From Pseudomonas fluorescens (lineage in GTDB: Bacteria > Pseudomonadota > Gammaproteobacteria > Pseudomonadales > Pseudomonadaceae): a stretch of 64,000 nucleotides of DNA. Where the stretch lies: positions 134,269 through 198,268 of the forward strand of contig NZ_LVEJ01000028.1 of the NCBI RefSeq assembly GCF_001648775.1, given 5' to 3'. The position numbers were made by a program, and so were the translations under genes. The notes below the pieces were generated by a model. That model had not been told where the DNA came from and did no database searches. It saw only the letters and a list, made by a program, of their open reading frames with translations. Every line of letters begins with the position of its first letter. Within the stretch, counting starts at the first letter, position 1. Positions 44,569-53,588 of this stretch are shown one piece after another.

Positions 44569-45459
44569 TCAACGTGCGGGATGATCCAGCAACTTCTGCA
44601 GATATTGCCCATAACCGGTTTTTTTCAGGCGCTGAGCCTGAGCTTCGACCTGTTCTGCCGTAATCCAGCCGTTGTGATATGCAATCTCTTCCAGGCAGGC
44701 GACTTTCAGCCCCTGACGATGCTCAATGGTATGCACAAAGTGTCCGGCCTCAAGCAGCGAATCGTGCGTACCGGTATCCAGCCAGGCAAAACCACGCCCG
44801 AGCATTTCGACGGTGAGGGTCTTTTGCTCCAGATAGGCACGGTTGATGTCGGTGATTTCCAACTCGCCGCGCTCTGAAGGCTTGATGTTCTTGGCGATCT
44901 CCACGACCTGATTATCGTAGAAATACAGCCCCGTTACCGCGTAATTGGACTTCGGCTTTTGCGGCTTCTCTTCAATGCTCAGCGCGTTGCCATTGGCGTC
45001 GAACTCCACCACCCCGAAACGCTCCGGATCGGAAACGTGATAACCGAACACGGTTGCGCCCGAAGGTTGCGCGCTGGCAGAGCGCAGATTCTCGGTGAAG
45101 TATTGTCCATAGAAAATATTGTCCCCGAGGATCAGGCAGCAAGGGTCTTCGCCGATGAACTCTTCGCCAATGATGAACGCCTGCGCGAGCCCGTCCGGAC
45201 TTGGCTGCTCGGCATAACTCAACTCGATACCATACAGGCTGCCGTCACCCAGCAACTTGCGAAAATTGGGTAAGTCTTCAGGAGTGGAAATGATCAGAAT
45301 TTCACGCATTCCTGCCAGCATAAGAACCGACAACGGATAAAAAATCATCGGTTTGTCGTAGATTGGCAGAAGTTGTTTGGACACCCCCAGCGTGACCGGG
45401 TGCAACCGCGTCCCCGAGCCGCCAGCCAGAATGATGCCTTTACGGTTAGTCTTGATCAT
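44569..45459 (-). CDS. rmlA: RmlA, glucose-1-phosphate thymidylyltransferase
   Basis: This 296-residue nucleotidyltransferase has GGSGTRLHPVT, KQLLPIYDKPM, LGDNIFYG and the C-terminal allosteric region of long-form RmlA. It makes dTDP-glucose. Its ATG overlaps the rmlD stop (ATGA), so rmlB, rmlD and rmlA are coupled. No rmlC follows: the 258 bp to manC has no such gene. Confidence 0.95.
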   Translation of the reverse strand: MIKTNRKGIILAGGSGTRLHPVTLGVSKQLLPIYDKPMIFYPLSVLMLAGMREILIISTPEDLPNFRKLLGDGSLYGIELSYAEQPSPDGLAQAFIIGEEFIGEDPCCLILGDNIFYGQYFTENLRSASAQPSGATVFGYHVSDPERFGVVEFDANGNALSIEEKPQKPKSNYAVTGLYFYDNQVVEIAKNIKPSERGELEITDINRAYLEQKTLTVEMLGRGFAWLDTGTHDSLLEAGHFVHTIEHRQGLKVACLEEIAYHNGWITAEQVEAQAQRLKKTGYGQYLQKLLDHPAR

Positions 45460-46349
45460 TTATTCAGAATTTCCCTGAGCATTCGGGTTACACCACTTTG
45501 CCAATCCGGCAAGTATAAAGAAAAGGCGTCACACAACTTCCGTGTATTCAAACGAGAATTCAATGGACGGCATGCTGGCGTTGGATAGGCACTGGTGGGA
45601 ATGGCATTGATCGAACTCACTGCGAACTCTTCGCCATGAGTTCGGGCAAAATCAATTACAAACGAGGCATAGCCATGCCAGGACACTTCACCACCAGCGA
45701 CCAGGTGATACACGCCAGACAAGTGCGGATCCAGGATGGCGCGCTGAATGGCCAACGCCGTGACATCGGCGATCAGGTCAGCCCCCGTTGGCGAACCGAT
45801 CTGATCGACAATAACGTTCAGCGTCTCGCGCTCCTTGGCCAAGCGCATCATGGTCTTGGCAAAGTTACCGCCTCGCGCGCCATAAACCCAACTGGTGCGA
45901 AATATCAGATGTTTGCAGCCAGAGGCAATAATGGCGTTTTCACCGGCTACCTTGCTGACGCCGTATTGATTCAGCGGATCAACCGCGTCGGTTTCCACCC
46001 AAGGCGTCGCCCCTTGGCCGTTAAATACATAGTCGGTCGAATAGTGAATCAGCCATGCGCCCAGCGTCGCAGCCTCTTCGCCCATGACCTGACTGGCAGC
46101 GGCGTTCACGCATTCAGCCAGTAGCGGCTCCGCTTCGGCTTTGTCAACGGCGGTGTAAGCCGCCGCATTGACGATGATATCGGGACGAATCTTGCGAATT
46201 GTCGCGCGCAGCCCGTCGAGGTCGGCAAGATCTGCGCAAAGCCCTTCTGCAGGGTGCCGGTCGAGGGCGATCAATTGCCCCAGCGGAGCAAGCGAGCGCT
46301 GCAATTCCCACCCCACCTGCCCGTTCTTGCCCAACAGCAAAATCTTCAT
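45456..46349 (-). CDS. rmlD: RmlD, dTDP-4-dehydrorhamnose reductase
   Basis: This 297-residue SDR starts MKILLLGKNGQVGWEL and has the STDYVFNGQG stretch and the catalytic YGVSK. It performs the last step to dTDP-L-rhamnose. The ATG at 46349 overlaps the rmlB stop. The longer upstream reading frame lies inside rmlB and is not used. Confidence 0.95.
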   Translation of the reverse strand: MKILLLGKNGQVGWELQRSLAPLGQLIALDRHPAEGLCADLADLDGLRATIRKIRPDIIVNAAAYTAVDKAEAEPLLAECVNAAASQVMGEEAATLGAWLIHYSTDYVFNGQGATPWVETDAVDPLNQYGVSKVAGENAIIASGCKHLIFRTSWVYGARGGNFAKTMMRLAKERETLNVIVDQIGSPTGADLIADVTALAIQRAILDPHLSGVYHLVAGGEVSWHGYASFVIDFARTHGEEFAVSSINAIPTSAYPTPACRPLNSRLNTRKLCDAFSLYLPDWQSGVTRMLREILNK

Positions 46350-47422
46350 GACTTGCTCGAACGATCCGCATAGTTCTGGTCGATCCACTGCTGGTAGCTG
46401 CCGCTCTTCACATGCGCGACCCATTCAGCATTATTCAGATACCACTCAACCGTTTTGCGGATCCCGGTCTCGAAAGTTTCCTGTGGCGTCCAGCCCAGCT
46501 CACGCTGGATCTTGCTGGCATCGATTGCGTAGCGCTGGTCATGGCCAGGACGGTCCTGAACATAGGTGATCAGATTGGCGTGCGGGCGATGAGCCGAATC
46601 AGGGCGCAATTCGTCAAGCAGGGCACACAGCGTCTGCACCACTTCAATGTTCTGCTTTTCGTTATGACCGCCGATGTTGTAAGTCTCACCGATCACGCCC
46701 TCGGTCACGACTTTGTATAGCGCGCGGGCATGATCTTCGACGTAAAGCCAGTCACGCACCTGATCACCTTTGCCATACACCGGCAGAGGCTTGCCCTCCA
46801 GTGCATTGAGGATGATCAGCGGAATCAGCTTTTCGGGAAAATGGCACGGGCCATAGTTGTTCGAGCAGTTGGTCACCAGCGTCGGCAGGCCATAGGTTCT
46901 GGCCCAGGCGCGAACAAGATGATCGGAACTGGCTTTACTGGCCGAATACGGAGAACTCGGCTGATACGGCGTTTCTTCGGTGAAAAGCTCGTCCGGCCCT
47001 TCAAGGTCGCCGTACACTTCGTCCGTCGAAATATGGTGAAAACGGAACGCCGCCTTGCGCGCATCGTCCAGGGCCAGCCAGTAGTGCCGCGCAGCTTCAA
47101 GCAAGGTGTAGGTGCCAATGATATTGGTCTGGATGAACTCGGACGGACCGGAAATCGAACGATCGACATGCGACTCTGCCGCCAGGTGCATGATTGCATC
47201 CGGTTGGTGCGCTTGCAGCACACGCTCTATCTGCTGGCGATCACAAATATCCACGCGCTCGAACACATAGCGCTCGTCCTGACTGACTTGCGCCAATGAT
47301 TCAAGATTACCGGCATACGTCAGCTTGTCGACGTTCACTACGGAGTCGGATGTATTGGAAATGATATGACGGATAACTGCCGAGCCAATAAACCCGGCGC
47401 CGCCGGTCACTAGAATTTTCAC
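46346..47422 (-). CDS. rmlB: RmlB, dTDP-glucose 4,6-dehydratase
   Basis: This 358-residue extended SDR has TGGAGFIGSAV, HLAAESHVDRS and YSASK, all typical of RmlB. The start is GTG at 47422, directly before KILVTGGAG; AAGGG lies about 12 bases upstream. It makes dTDP-4-keto-6-deoxyglucose. It opens the rmlBDA operon. The 225 bp to lapA should hold the promoter. Confidence 0.95.
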   Translation of the reverse strand: MKILVTGGAGFIGSAVIRHIISNTSDSVVNVDKLTYAGNLESLAQVSQDERYVFERVDICDRQQIERVLQAHQPDAIMHLAAESHVDRSISGPSEFIQTNIIGTYTLLEAARHYWLALDDARKAAFRFHHISTDEVYGDLEGPDELFTEETPYQPSSPYSASKASSDHLVRAWARTYGLPTLVTNCSNNYGPCHFPEKLIPLIILNALEGKPLPVYGKGDQVRDWLYVEDHARALYKVVTEGVIGETYNIGGHNEKQNIEVVQTLCALLDELRPDSAHRPHANLITYVQDRPGHDQRYAIDASKIQRELGWTPQETFETGIRKTVEWYLNNAEWVAHVKSGSYQQWIDQNYADRSSKS

Positions 47423-47647
47423 GCGAAACCATACCCTTGAGTTGCTGACAGCACCGCGGACCGGGCGCTGTCTAATCCATGATTGCAAAAACCTTTAAAG
47501 CGAAAGGCTTCTACTGGAGTCAGTCATTGACGACGCGCAAACATGCCGCAATCGAATAAGGGCGGCATTTTACAGCTTAATGAACGTTTTACGAATGGAT
47601 ATGGACCGGGTGAACGCAATTTCGACAGACGCCCGCAACTATCGCTT

Positions 47648-47887
47648 TCAGACGAGATGCTTGCGCGCAGCGCGGGACGAACGGCCCAAAATCCAGCCAA
47701 GTATTGGCCCAATCAACATCCCGATTAGCAATGCCAAAACTATTACAAGAGATGCCGGGAGTTGCGGACCAGACCAACCGAGAAACATCAGCGAAACCGA
47801 TTGCTGGTTTTCCAGCACGAACGCCAGAATGACCAATACCAGTAGTAAGAGAAATACGCCAAGAAGTATGCGCTTGAGGTTACGCAT
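47648..47887 (-). CDS. LapA-domain (DUF1049) inner membrane protein
   Basis: This 79-residue protein has two membrane helices (about 7-25 and 44-66) separated by ENQQSVSLMFLGW and ends in a basic tail. It fits the LipA/LapA-type small membrane proteins; in E. coli LapA works with LapB in controlling LPS synthesis. AAGGAG precedes the ATG at 47887. It follows ihfB by 27 bp, an arrangement shared with other pseudomonads. No lapB homologue is next to it. Confidence 0.85.
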   Translation of the reverse strand: MRNLKRILLGVFLLLLVLVILAFVLENQQSVSLMFLGWSGPQLPASLVIVLALLIGMLIGPILGWILGRSSRAARKHLV

Positions 47888-47914
47888 GAGTAACTCCTTG
47901 ATAGATAGCGACTG

Positions 47915-48211
47915 TCAAAGCCCCTCCTCCTCTTCTTCGTTGACTCGATCACGCAACTCCTTACCTGGCTTGAAGTGCGGAACGAATTTACCGTCAAGAC
48001 TCACCGACTGGCCGGTCTTCGGGTTGCGGCCGACACGCGGCGCACGGTAGTGCAAAGAGAAGCTGCCAAACCCGCGGATCTCGATACGATCACCGGTGGC
48101 CAGACATTGGGACATTTGTTCAAGCATGGTCTTGATGGCCAACTCCACATCCTTGGATGAGAGCAGCCCTTGATGGGTGACAATTCGTTCGATCAACTCC
48201 GACTTCGTCAT
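47915..48211 (-). CDS. ihfB: IhfB, integration host factor beta subunit
   Basis: This 98-residue HU/IHF-family protein starts MTKSELIERIVTHQGLLSSK and has the conserved arm around RIEIRGFGSFSLHYR with RNPKTG. With IhfA it bends DNA at specific sites. A GAAGGG ribosome site precedes the ATG. The gene marks the conserved right edge of the O-antigen locus (himD in P. aeruginosa). Confidence 0.97.
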   Translation of the reverse strand: MTKSELIERIVTHQGLLSSKDVELAIKTMLEQMSQCLATGDRIEIRGFGSFSLHYRAPRVGRNPKTGQSVSLDGKFVPHFKPGKELRDRVNEEEEEGL

Positions 48212-48364
48212 ATTTTTCCCTTCTTTTTCAAGCAGCTAGATCAGCGCTTGAAAGGTTTTAGCATGCCCGGAAGATTTTGAACAGCCCAGGGATTGACATA
48301 TCTTCCTCGGCACCAAAACGCCCATTTTCAGGGCAGCAAATCGCCAAACCGGATAACCCCGCAC

Positions 48365-48643
48365 TCAACGACATATCACCAGCATCGTTCGAGTCACGTA
48401 ACCTGCCGGATTAAAGCCAAAAGGAAACTCGTCTTCATCCTTGGCCTCATCAGATCGCGTCAAAACCTTGTAGCCCGCCCCCTTGCACTCCTTCGCTGCA
48501 CGCTTCTGGCACTTCTCCCAGCCCGACCCCAATCCAGAGCAGTCGATCTCTATACCGCTGACTCCGCGCACGGCGTGGGTCTTGGCACTGGTAGTACAGC
48601 CCGCCAAGAACATCACAACCACAATGACGATGAGCTTGTTCAT
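48365..48643 (-). CDS. Small putative lipoprotein
   Basis: This 92-residue protein has a type II signal peptide with lipobox LAGC (Cys about residue 16). The mature part contains three further Cys (CSGLGSGWEKC, KECKGAGY) and a terminal CR. AAGGAAG lies before the ATG at 48643. It is inserted between rpsA and ihfB. The function is not known. The Cys pattern suggests disulfides in the periplasm. Confidence 0.8.
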   Translation of the reverse strand: MNKLIVIVVVMFLAGCTTSAKTHAVRGVSGIEIDCSGLGSGWEKCQKRAAKECKGAGYKVLTRSDEAKDEDEFPFGFNPAGYVTRTMLVICR

Positions 48644-48811
48644 TCACTTCCTTATGCCAGGCAAAACCCGACGACTACACGCTTAAGACCTAGCTTAGTC
48701 GTGAATAGGCGATTGATCCGATTAAAGAAACAGACCACCAGGAGAATGATTTGGTTTCACCCGCACCCCATCCGCAGAACAGGCTCTTGCTTTTCAGTAA
48801 ATCGCAGGCAC

Positions 48812-48840
48812 AAAAAAGGGCGACCGAAGTCGCCCTTTTT
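48812..48840 (-). terminator. Intrinsic terminator of rpsA
   Basis: AAGGGCGAC and GTCGCCCTT form a stem with loop CGAA-type, followed on the minus strand by a run of T residues. It lies 16 bp after the rpsA stop codon. Confidence 0.93.
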
Positions 48841-48856
48841 AATGATCAAGCAGAAC

Positions 48857-50539
48857 TTAGTTCTGTTTGGCCATTGCCTGGCGCAGCAGTGCCGCCATGG
48901 TGGTGTCGCCAGCAGGAGCTTCTTCAGCCTTCAGGCTTTGGATAGCTTCTTTCTCTTCAGCATCGTCTTTCGACTTGATGGAGAGCTGGATTACGCGGCT
49001 CTTGCGATCAACGCTGATGATCTTGGCTTCTACTTCCTGGCCTTCTTTCAGAACGTTGCGCGCGTCTTCAACGCGGTCACGGCTGATTTCGGAGGCTTTC
49101 AGAGTCGCTTCGATATCGTCGGCCAGAACGATGATGGCGCCTTTGGCGTCAACTTCTTTCACAGTGCCTTTAACGATGGCGCCTTTGTCGTTCTCTTGAA
49201 CGTACTCGGAGAACGGATCGCTTTCCAGTTGCTTGATACCCAGGGAGATACGCTCGCGCTCTGGGTCAACCGACAGGATAACAGTGTCCAGCTCGTCGCC
49301 CTTCTTGAAACGACGTACGGCTTCTTCGCCCACTTCGTTCCAGGAGATGTCGGACAGGTGAACCAGACCGTCGATGCCGCCGTCCAGACCAATGAAGATA
49401 CCGAAATCGGTGATCGACTTGATGGTGCCGGAGATTTTATCGCCCTTGTTGAACTGGCCAGAGAAATCTTCCCATGGGTTAGATTTGCACTGCTTGATGC
49501 CCAGGGAGATACGACGACGCTCTTCGTCGATGTCCAGAACCATAACTTCCACTTCGTCGCCGACTTGTACGACTTTCGAAGGGTGGATGTTCTTGTTGGT
49601 CCAGTCCATTTCCGAAACGTGTACCAGACCTTCAACGCCTTCTTCCAGCTCAGCGAAGCAGCCGTAGTCGGTCAGGTTGGTTACACGAGCGGTAACGCGA
49701 GTGCTTTCTGGGTAACGGGCTTTGATAGCAACCCATGGATCTTCGCCCAGTTGCTTCAGGCCCAGGGAAACACGGTTGCGTTCGCGATCGTATTTCAGAA
49801 CCTTAACGTCGATTTCGTCACCAACGTTGACGATCTCGGAAGGATGCTTGATGCGCTTCCAGGCCATGTCGGTGATGTGCAGCAGGCCGTCCACGCCACC
49901 CAGATCGACGAATGCGCCGTAATCGGTGAGGTTTTTGACGATACCTTTGACTTGCTGGCCTTCCTGCAGGGATTCCAGCAGAGCTTCACGCTCGGCGGAG
50001 TTCTCGGCTTCCAGGACGCTGCGACGGGAAACGACAACGTTGTTGCGCTTCTGGTCCAGCTTGATGACCTTGAATTCCAGCTCTTTGCCTTCCAGGTGCG
50101 TGGTGTCGCGCACTGGACGGACGTCAACCAGGGAACCTGGCAGGAACGCACGGATGCCGTTAACGTCGACAGTGAAGCCGCCTTTAACCTTACCGTTGAT
50201 AACGCCCTTGACCACTTCCTCAGCTGCGAAGGCTGCTTCCAGAACGATCCAGCATTCAGCGCGCTTGGCTTTTTCACGGGACAGCTTGGTTTCACCGAAA
50301 CCGTCTTCAACCGAGTCCAGCGCAACGTGAACTTCGTCACCGACATTGATAGTCAGATCGCCAGCGTCGTTGTAGAACTGCTCAAGCGGGATGAGTGCTT
50401 CAGACTTCAGGCCAGCGTGAACGGTTACCCAGCGAGCTTGGTAATCGATATCAACGATAACACCGGTGATGATGGAGCCTGCCTGAAGGTTCAGGGTTTT
50501 TAGGCTTTCTTCAAAGAGTTCCGCAAAGCTTTCGCTCAT
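48857..50539 (-). CDS. rpsA: RpsA, 30S ribosomal protein S1
   Basis: This 560-residue protein starts MSESFAELFEESLKTLNL and consists of six S1 RNA-binding domains at about 20-90, 105-175, 190-260, 275-350, 365-435 and 450-520, with repeated motifs such as GFFV-type DLGGVDGLLHITDM and GGIDGLVHLSDISW. It binds mRNA on the small ribosomal subunit. The ATG at 50539 is chosen over upstream codons by the known N-terminus. It has its own terminator. Confidence 0.98.
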   Translation of the reverse strand: MSESFAELFEESLKTLNLQAGSIITGVIVDIDYQARWVTVHAGLKSEALIPLEQFYNDAGDLTINVGDEVHVALDSVEDGFGETKLSREKAKRAECWIVLEAAFAAEEVVKGVINGKVKGGFTVDVNGIRAFLPGSLVDVRPVRDTTHLEGKELEFKVIKLDQKRNNVVVSRRSVLEAENSAEREALLESLQEGQQVKGIVKNLTDYGAFVDLGGVDGLLHITDMAWKRIKHPSEIVNVGDEIDVKVLKYDRERNRVSLGLKQLGEDPWVAIKARYPESTRVTARVTNLTDYGCFAELEEGVEGLVHVSEMDWTNKNIHPSKVVQVGDEVEVMVLDIDEERRRISLGIKQCKSNPWEDFSGQFNKGDKISGTIKSITDFGIFIGLDGGIDGLVHLSDISWNEVGEEAVRRFKKGDELDTVILSVDPERERISLGIKQLESDPFSEYVQENDKGAIVKGTVKEVDAKGAIIVLADDIEATLKASEISRDRVEDARNVLKEGQEVEAKIISVDRKSRVIQLSIKSKDDAEEKEAIQSLKAEEAPAGDTTMAALLRQAMAKQN

Positions 50540-50658
50540 TTTAATTCCTGTAAATGAGGGCGAAGGATACGCCCATCTCCACACCCCAGACGGTGTGGGT
50601 TAGTTTCATTAAAAAGAAGCACCACAGGACTATGACTGGTCCCCTGCGGCCTTCTTGG

Positions 50659-51348
50659 TCACCCGGCGATATCGCGAATGGCGATCTCGCTCATGATGCG
50701 TTCCAGCACCTGATCGATGGACAACTCCGTGGAATCCAGCTGTATGGCGTCAGCCGCCGGCTTAAGCGGGGCTACCGCTCGCTGGGTGTCACGCTCGTCG
50801 CGTGCACGGATCTCATCTAGCAGACTCGACAGACTAACACCCTCGACTTTGCCCTTCAACTGCAAATATCGACGGCGCGCCCGCTCCTCGGCACTGGCGG
50901 TCAGGAAAATCTTCAGCGGTGCGTCCGGAAATACCACCGTACCCATGTCGCGACCATCGGCGACAAGGCCCGGCGTTTCCTGGAATGCACGTTGGCGCTG
51001 CAGCAGCGCCTCGCGTACGGCGGGCAATGCAGCCACCTGCGAAGCACCCGAACCGACGCTTTCGGTGCGGATGACATCGCTGACTTCGTCACCTTCCAGA
51101 ATGATGCGCTGCAACTGACCTTCGGTCGCCGCGATGAACTGAACATCCAGATGAGCGGCGAGTTTCTTCAGCAGCTCTTCATTGGTCAGGTCGACACCAT
51201 GGTTGTGCGCAGCGAAGGCGAGCAAACGGTAAAGCGCACCGGAATCCAGCAGGTTCCAGCCCAGACGCTTGGCCAGAATCCCGGCTACGGTGCCTTTGCC
51301 CGAGCCGCTTGGCCCATCGATGGTGATGACCGGTGCAATGTTTTTCAC
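50659..51348 (-). CDS. cmk: Cmk, cytidylate kinase
   Basis: This 229-residue P-loop kinase has GPSGSGKGT near the N-terminus, the nucleotide-binding DGRDMGTVVFP and the lid ASAEERARRRY. It phosphorylates CMP and dCMP. The start is GTG at 51348, with AGAGGC upstream and a GTGA overlap with the stop of tyrA-aroA. It lies just before rpsA, as in many gamma-proteobacteria. Confidence 0.96.
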   Translation of the reverse strand: MKNIAPVITIDGPSGSGKGTVAGILAKRLGWNLLDSGALYRLLAFAAHNHGVDLTNEELLKKLAAHLDVQFIAATEGQLQRIILEGDEVSDVIRTESVGSGASQVAALPAVREALLQRQRAFQETPGLVADGRDMGTVVFPDAPLKIFLTASAEERARRRYLQLKGKVEGVSLSSLLDEIRARDERDTQRAVAPLKPAADAIQLDSTELSIDQVLERIMSEIAIRDIAG

Positions 51349-53588
51349 GACTGAGCCTCTTGTGCCACACGAATACCGACCTGCCCGCACAGCGCGAGGA
51401 AGTTCGGGAACGACGTCGCGACGTTCGCGCAATCATGAATGCGGATCGGTGCAGTGGCACGCAGGGAGGCCACACTGAAGGCCATCGCGATACGGTGATC
51501 GCCGTGACCATGCACTTCGCCGCCGCCAATCTGGCCGCCGTCGATGATGATGCCGTCCGGGGTCGGCTGGCATTTGACGCCCAGCGCCAGCAAGCCGTCC
51601 GCCATCACCTGGATGCGATCCGACTCCTTGACCCGCAGCTCTTCGGCGCCGGTCAGCACGGTGCGCCCTTCGGCACAGGCAGCGGCGACGAACAGCACCG
51701 GGAATTCGTCGATCGCCAGCGGAACCAACGCCTGCGGAATCTCGATACCCTTGAGTTTAGCTGCTCGCACGCGCAGGTCAGCCACAGGCTCGCCGCCGAC
51801 TTCGCGCTGGTTTTCCAGAGTGATGTCCGCACCCATCAGACGCAGGATGTCGATGACGCCGGTGCGGGTCGGGTTGATGCCGACGTGCTCAAGCACCAGC
51901 TCCGAACCTTCGGCGATCGAGGCCGCGACCAGGAAGAACGCCGACGACGAGATGTCGCCCGGGACTTCAATATGAGTTGCAGTGAGCTTGCCGCCAGACT
52001 CGACCGAAGCCGTAGCGCCTTCAACACTGACCGGATAACCGAAGCCGCGCAGCATGCGCTCGGTGTGATCGCGAGTCGGTGCCGGCTCGGTCACAGTGGT
52101 CTTGCCTTCAGCGTACAAACCAGCGAGCAGCAGACAGGATTTCACCTGCGCACTGGCCATCGGCATGGTGTAGGTCAGGCCTTTGAGCTTGTGCCCGCCA
52201 CGAATGATCATCGGCGGACGACCTTCAGCAGCGGTTTCGATTACGGCGCCCATTTCACGCAGGGGATTGGCCACGCGATTCATCGGACGCTTGGACAGCG
52301 AGGCATCGCCGGTCAGCGTGCTGTCGAAGCTCTGCGCAGCCAACAGGCCGGACAGCAGACGCATCGAAGTGCCGGAGTTGCCCAGATAGATCGGGCCCGG
52401 CGCCGGTTTCAGGCCATGCAGGCCGACACCGTGGATGGTCACGCGGCCGTGGTGCGGGCCTTCGATGACCACGCCCATGTCACGAAATGCCTGCAAGGTC
52501 GCCAGGGCATCTTCGCCCTCGAGGAAGCCTTCGACTTCGGTGACGCCTTCGGCCAGCGAGCCGAGCATGATCGAACGGTGGGAAATGGATTTGTCACCCG
52601 GTACGCGAATCCGACCGGACAGGCGGCCACCAGGTTGAGCCAGGAAGATCAGATCGTTGGAATTCATAGCGTCCACATAGGCCCTGCGGGCCAGGATTTT
52701 ACTGAAATGCTCGCGGGCAACCCGGGCGCGAGTGAAAACGCCCAGCAATTGATGCCCATCCCCTGCATCGACCGCGTCGCGCAAGGCGTCGAGGTCGCTG
52801 CGAAATGTATCGAGTGTGCGCAGGACAGCCTCACGGTTGGCGAGAAAGATGTCGTGCCACATCACCGGGTCGCTTCCGGCGATTCTTGTGAAATCGCGGA
52901 AACCGCCCGCAGCGTAACGGAAGATCTCAAGATTTTCATTGCGCTTGGCCAACGAGTCGACCAGACCAAAGGCCAGCAGGTGCGGAAGATGACTGGTCGC
53001 AGCCAGCACTTCATCGTGACGCTCGACCTGCATGTGCTCGACGTCGGCACCCAGTTCGCGCCACAGACGATCGACCACAGCCAATGCGGCCGGATCGGTT
53101 TGCTCAAGCGGTGTGAGAATCACTTTGTGGCGGCGGAACAGCTCGACATTGGAGGCTTCCACCCCGCTCTGCTCGGAACCGGCAATCGGATGGCCCGGCA
53201 CGAAACGCGGCGGCATAGCACCAAACGCTTCGGTTGCCGCGCGCACGACATTGCCTTTGGCACTGCCGACATCGGTCAGAATCGCCGAGCCCAGATCCAT
53301 GCTCGCCAACCGCGCGAGCACTTTTTCCATGGCCAGAATCGGCACCGCCAGTTGAATCACGTCAGCACCCTGACAGGCAGCCGCCAAGTCATCCTCACAA
53401 CGATCCACAACACCCAACTCGACCGCCAGCTTGCGCGATTGCGGGTCGAGATCGACCCCGACCACTTCGCGACACACGCCGCTTTCACGCAAGCCTTTGG
53501 CAAACGAACCACCGATCAACCCCAGACCGACCACCACAAGGCGCCCGATCATAGGTGCAGCAGATTGCAGTGCAGTGACATCACCCAC
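51345..53588 (-). CDS. aroA: TyrA-AroA fusion: cyclohexadienyl/prephenate dehydrogenase and EPSP synthase
   Basis: This 747-residue fused enzyme has an N-terminal dehydrogenase (about 14-290) with VVGLGLIGGS and the HPIAGSEQSG loop. The C-terminal EPSP synthase (about 305-745) has PGDKSISHR, LGNSGTSMRLL and the RVKESDR-type motif. It serves two steps of aromatic amino acid synthesis. The fusion is known from pseudomonads. GTG at 53588, overlapping the hisC end and with AAGG upstream, is preferred over the ATG at 53552, which has no SD. Confidence 0.95.
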   Translation of the reverse strand: MGDVTALQSAAPMIGRLVVVGLGLIGGSFAKGLRESGVCREVVGVDLDPQSRKLAVELGVVDRCEDDLAAACQGADVIQLAVPILAMEKVLARLASMDLGSAILTDVGSAKGNVVRAATEAFGAMPPRFVPGHPIAGSEQSGVEASNVELFRRHKVILTPLEQTDPAALAVVDRLWRELGADVEHMQVERHDEVLAATSHLPHLLAFGLVDSLAKRNENLEIFRYAAGGFRDFTRIAGSDPVMWHDIFLANREAVLRTLDTFRSDLDALRDAVDAGDGHQLLGVFTRARVAREHFSKILARRAYVDAMNSNDLIFLAQPGGRLSGRIRVPGDKSISHRSIMLGSLAEGVTEVEGFLEGEDALATLQAFRDMGVVIEGPHHGRVTIHGVGLHGLKPAPGPIYLGNSGTSMRLLSGLLAAQSFDSTLTGDASLSKRPMNRVANPLREMGAVIETAAEGRPPMIIRGGHKLKGLTYTMPMASAQVKSCLLLAGLYAEGKTTVTEPAPTRDHTERMLRGFGYPVSVEGATASVESGGKLTATHIEVPGDISSSAFFLVAASIAEGSELVLEHVGINPTRTGVIDILRLMGADITLENQREVGGEPVADLRVRAAKLKGIEIPQALVPLAIDEFPVLFVAAACAEGRTVLTGAEELRVKESDRIQVMADGLLALGVKCQPTPDGIIIDGGQIGGGEVHGHGDHRIAMAFSVASLRATAPIRIHDCANVATSFPNFLALCGQVGIRVAQEAQS

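Noticed and set aside
48293..50503. Long plus-strand open frame of 736 codons opposite rpsA
   Set aside because: It is antisense to a highly conserved ribosomal protein gene; its repetitive look only mirrors the S1 repeats.
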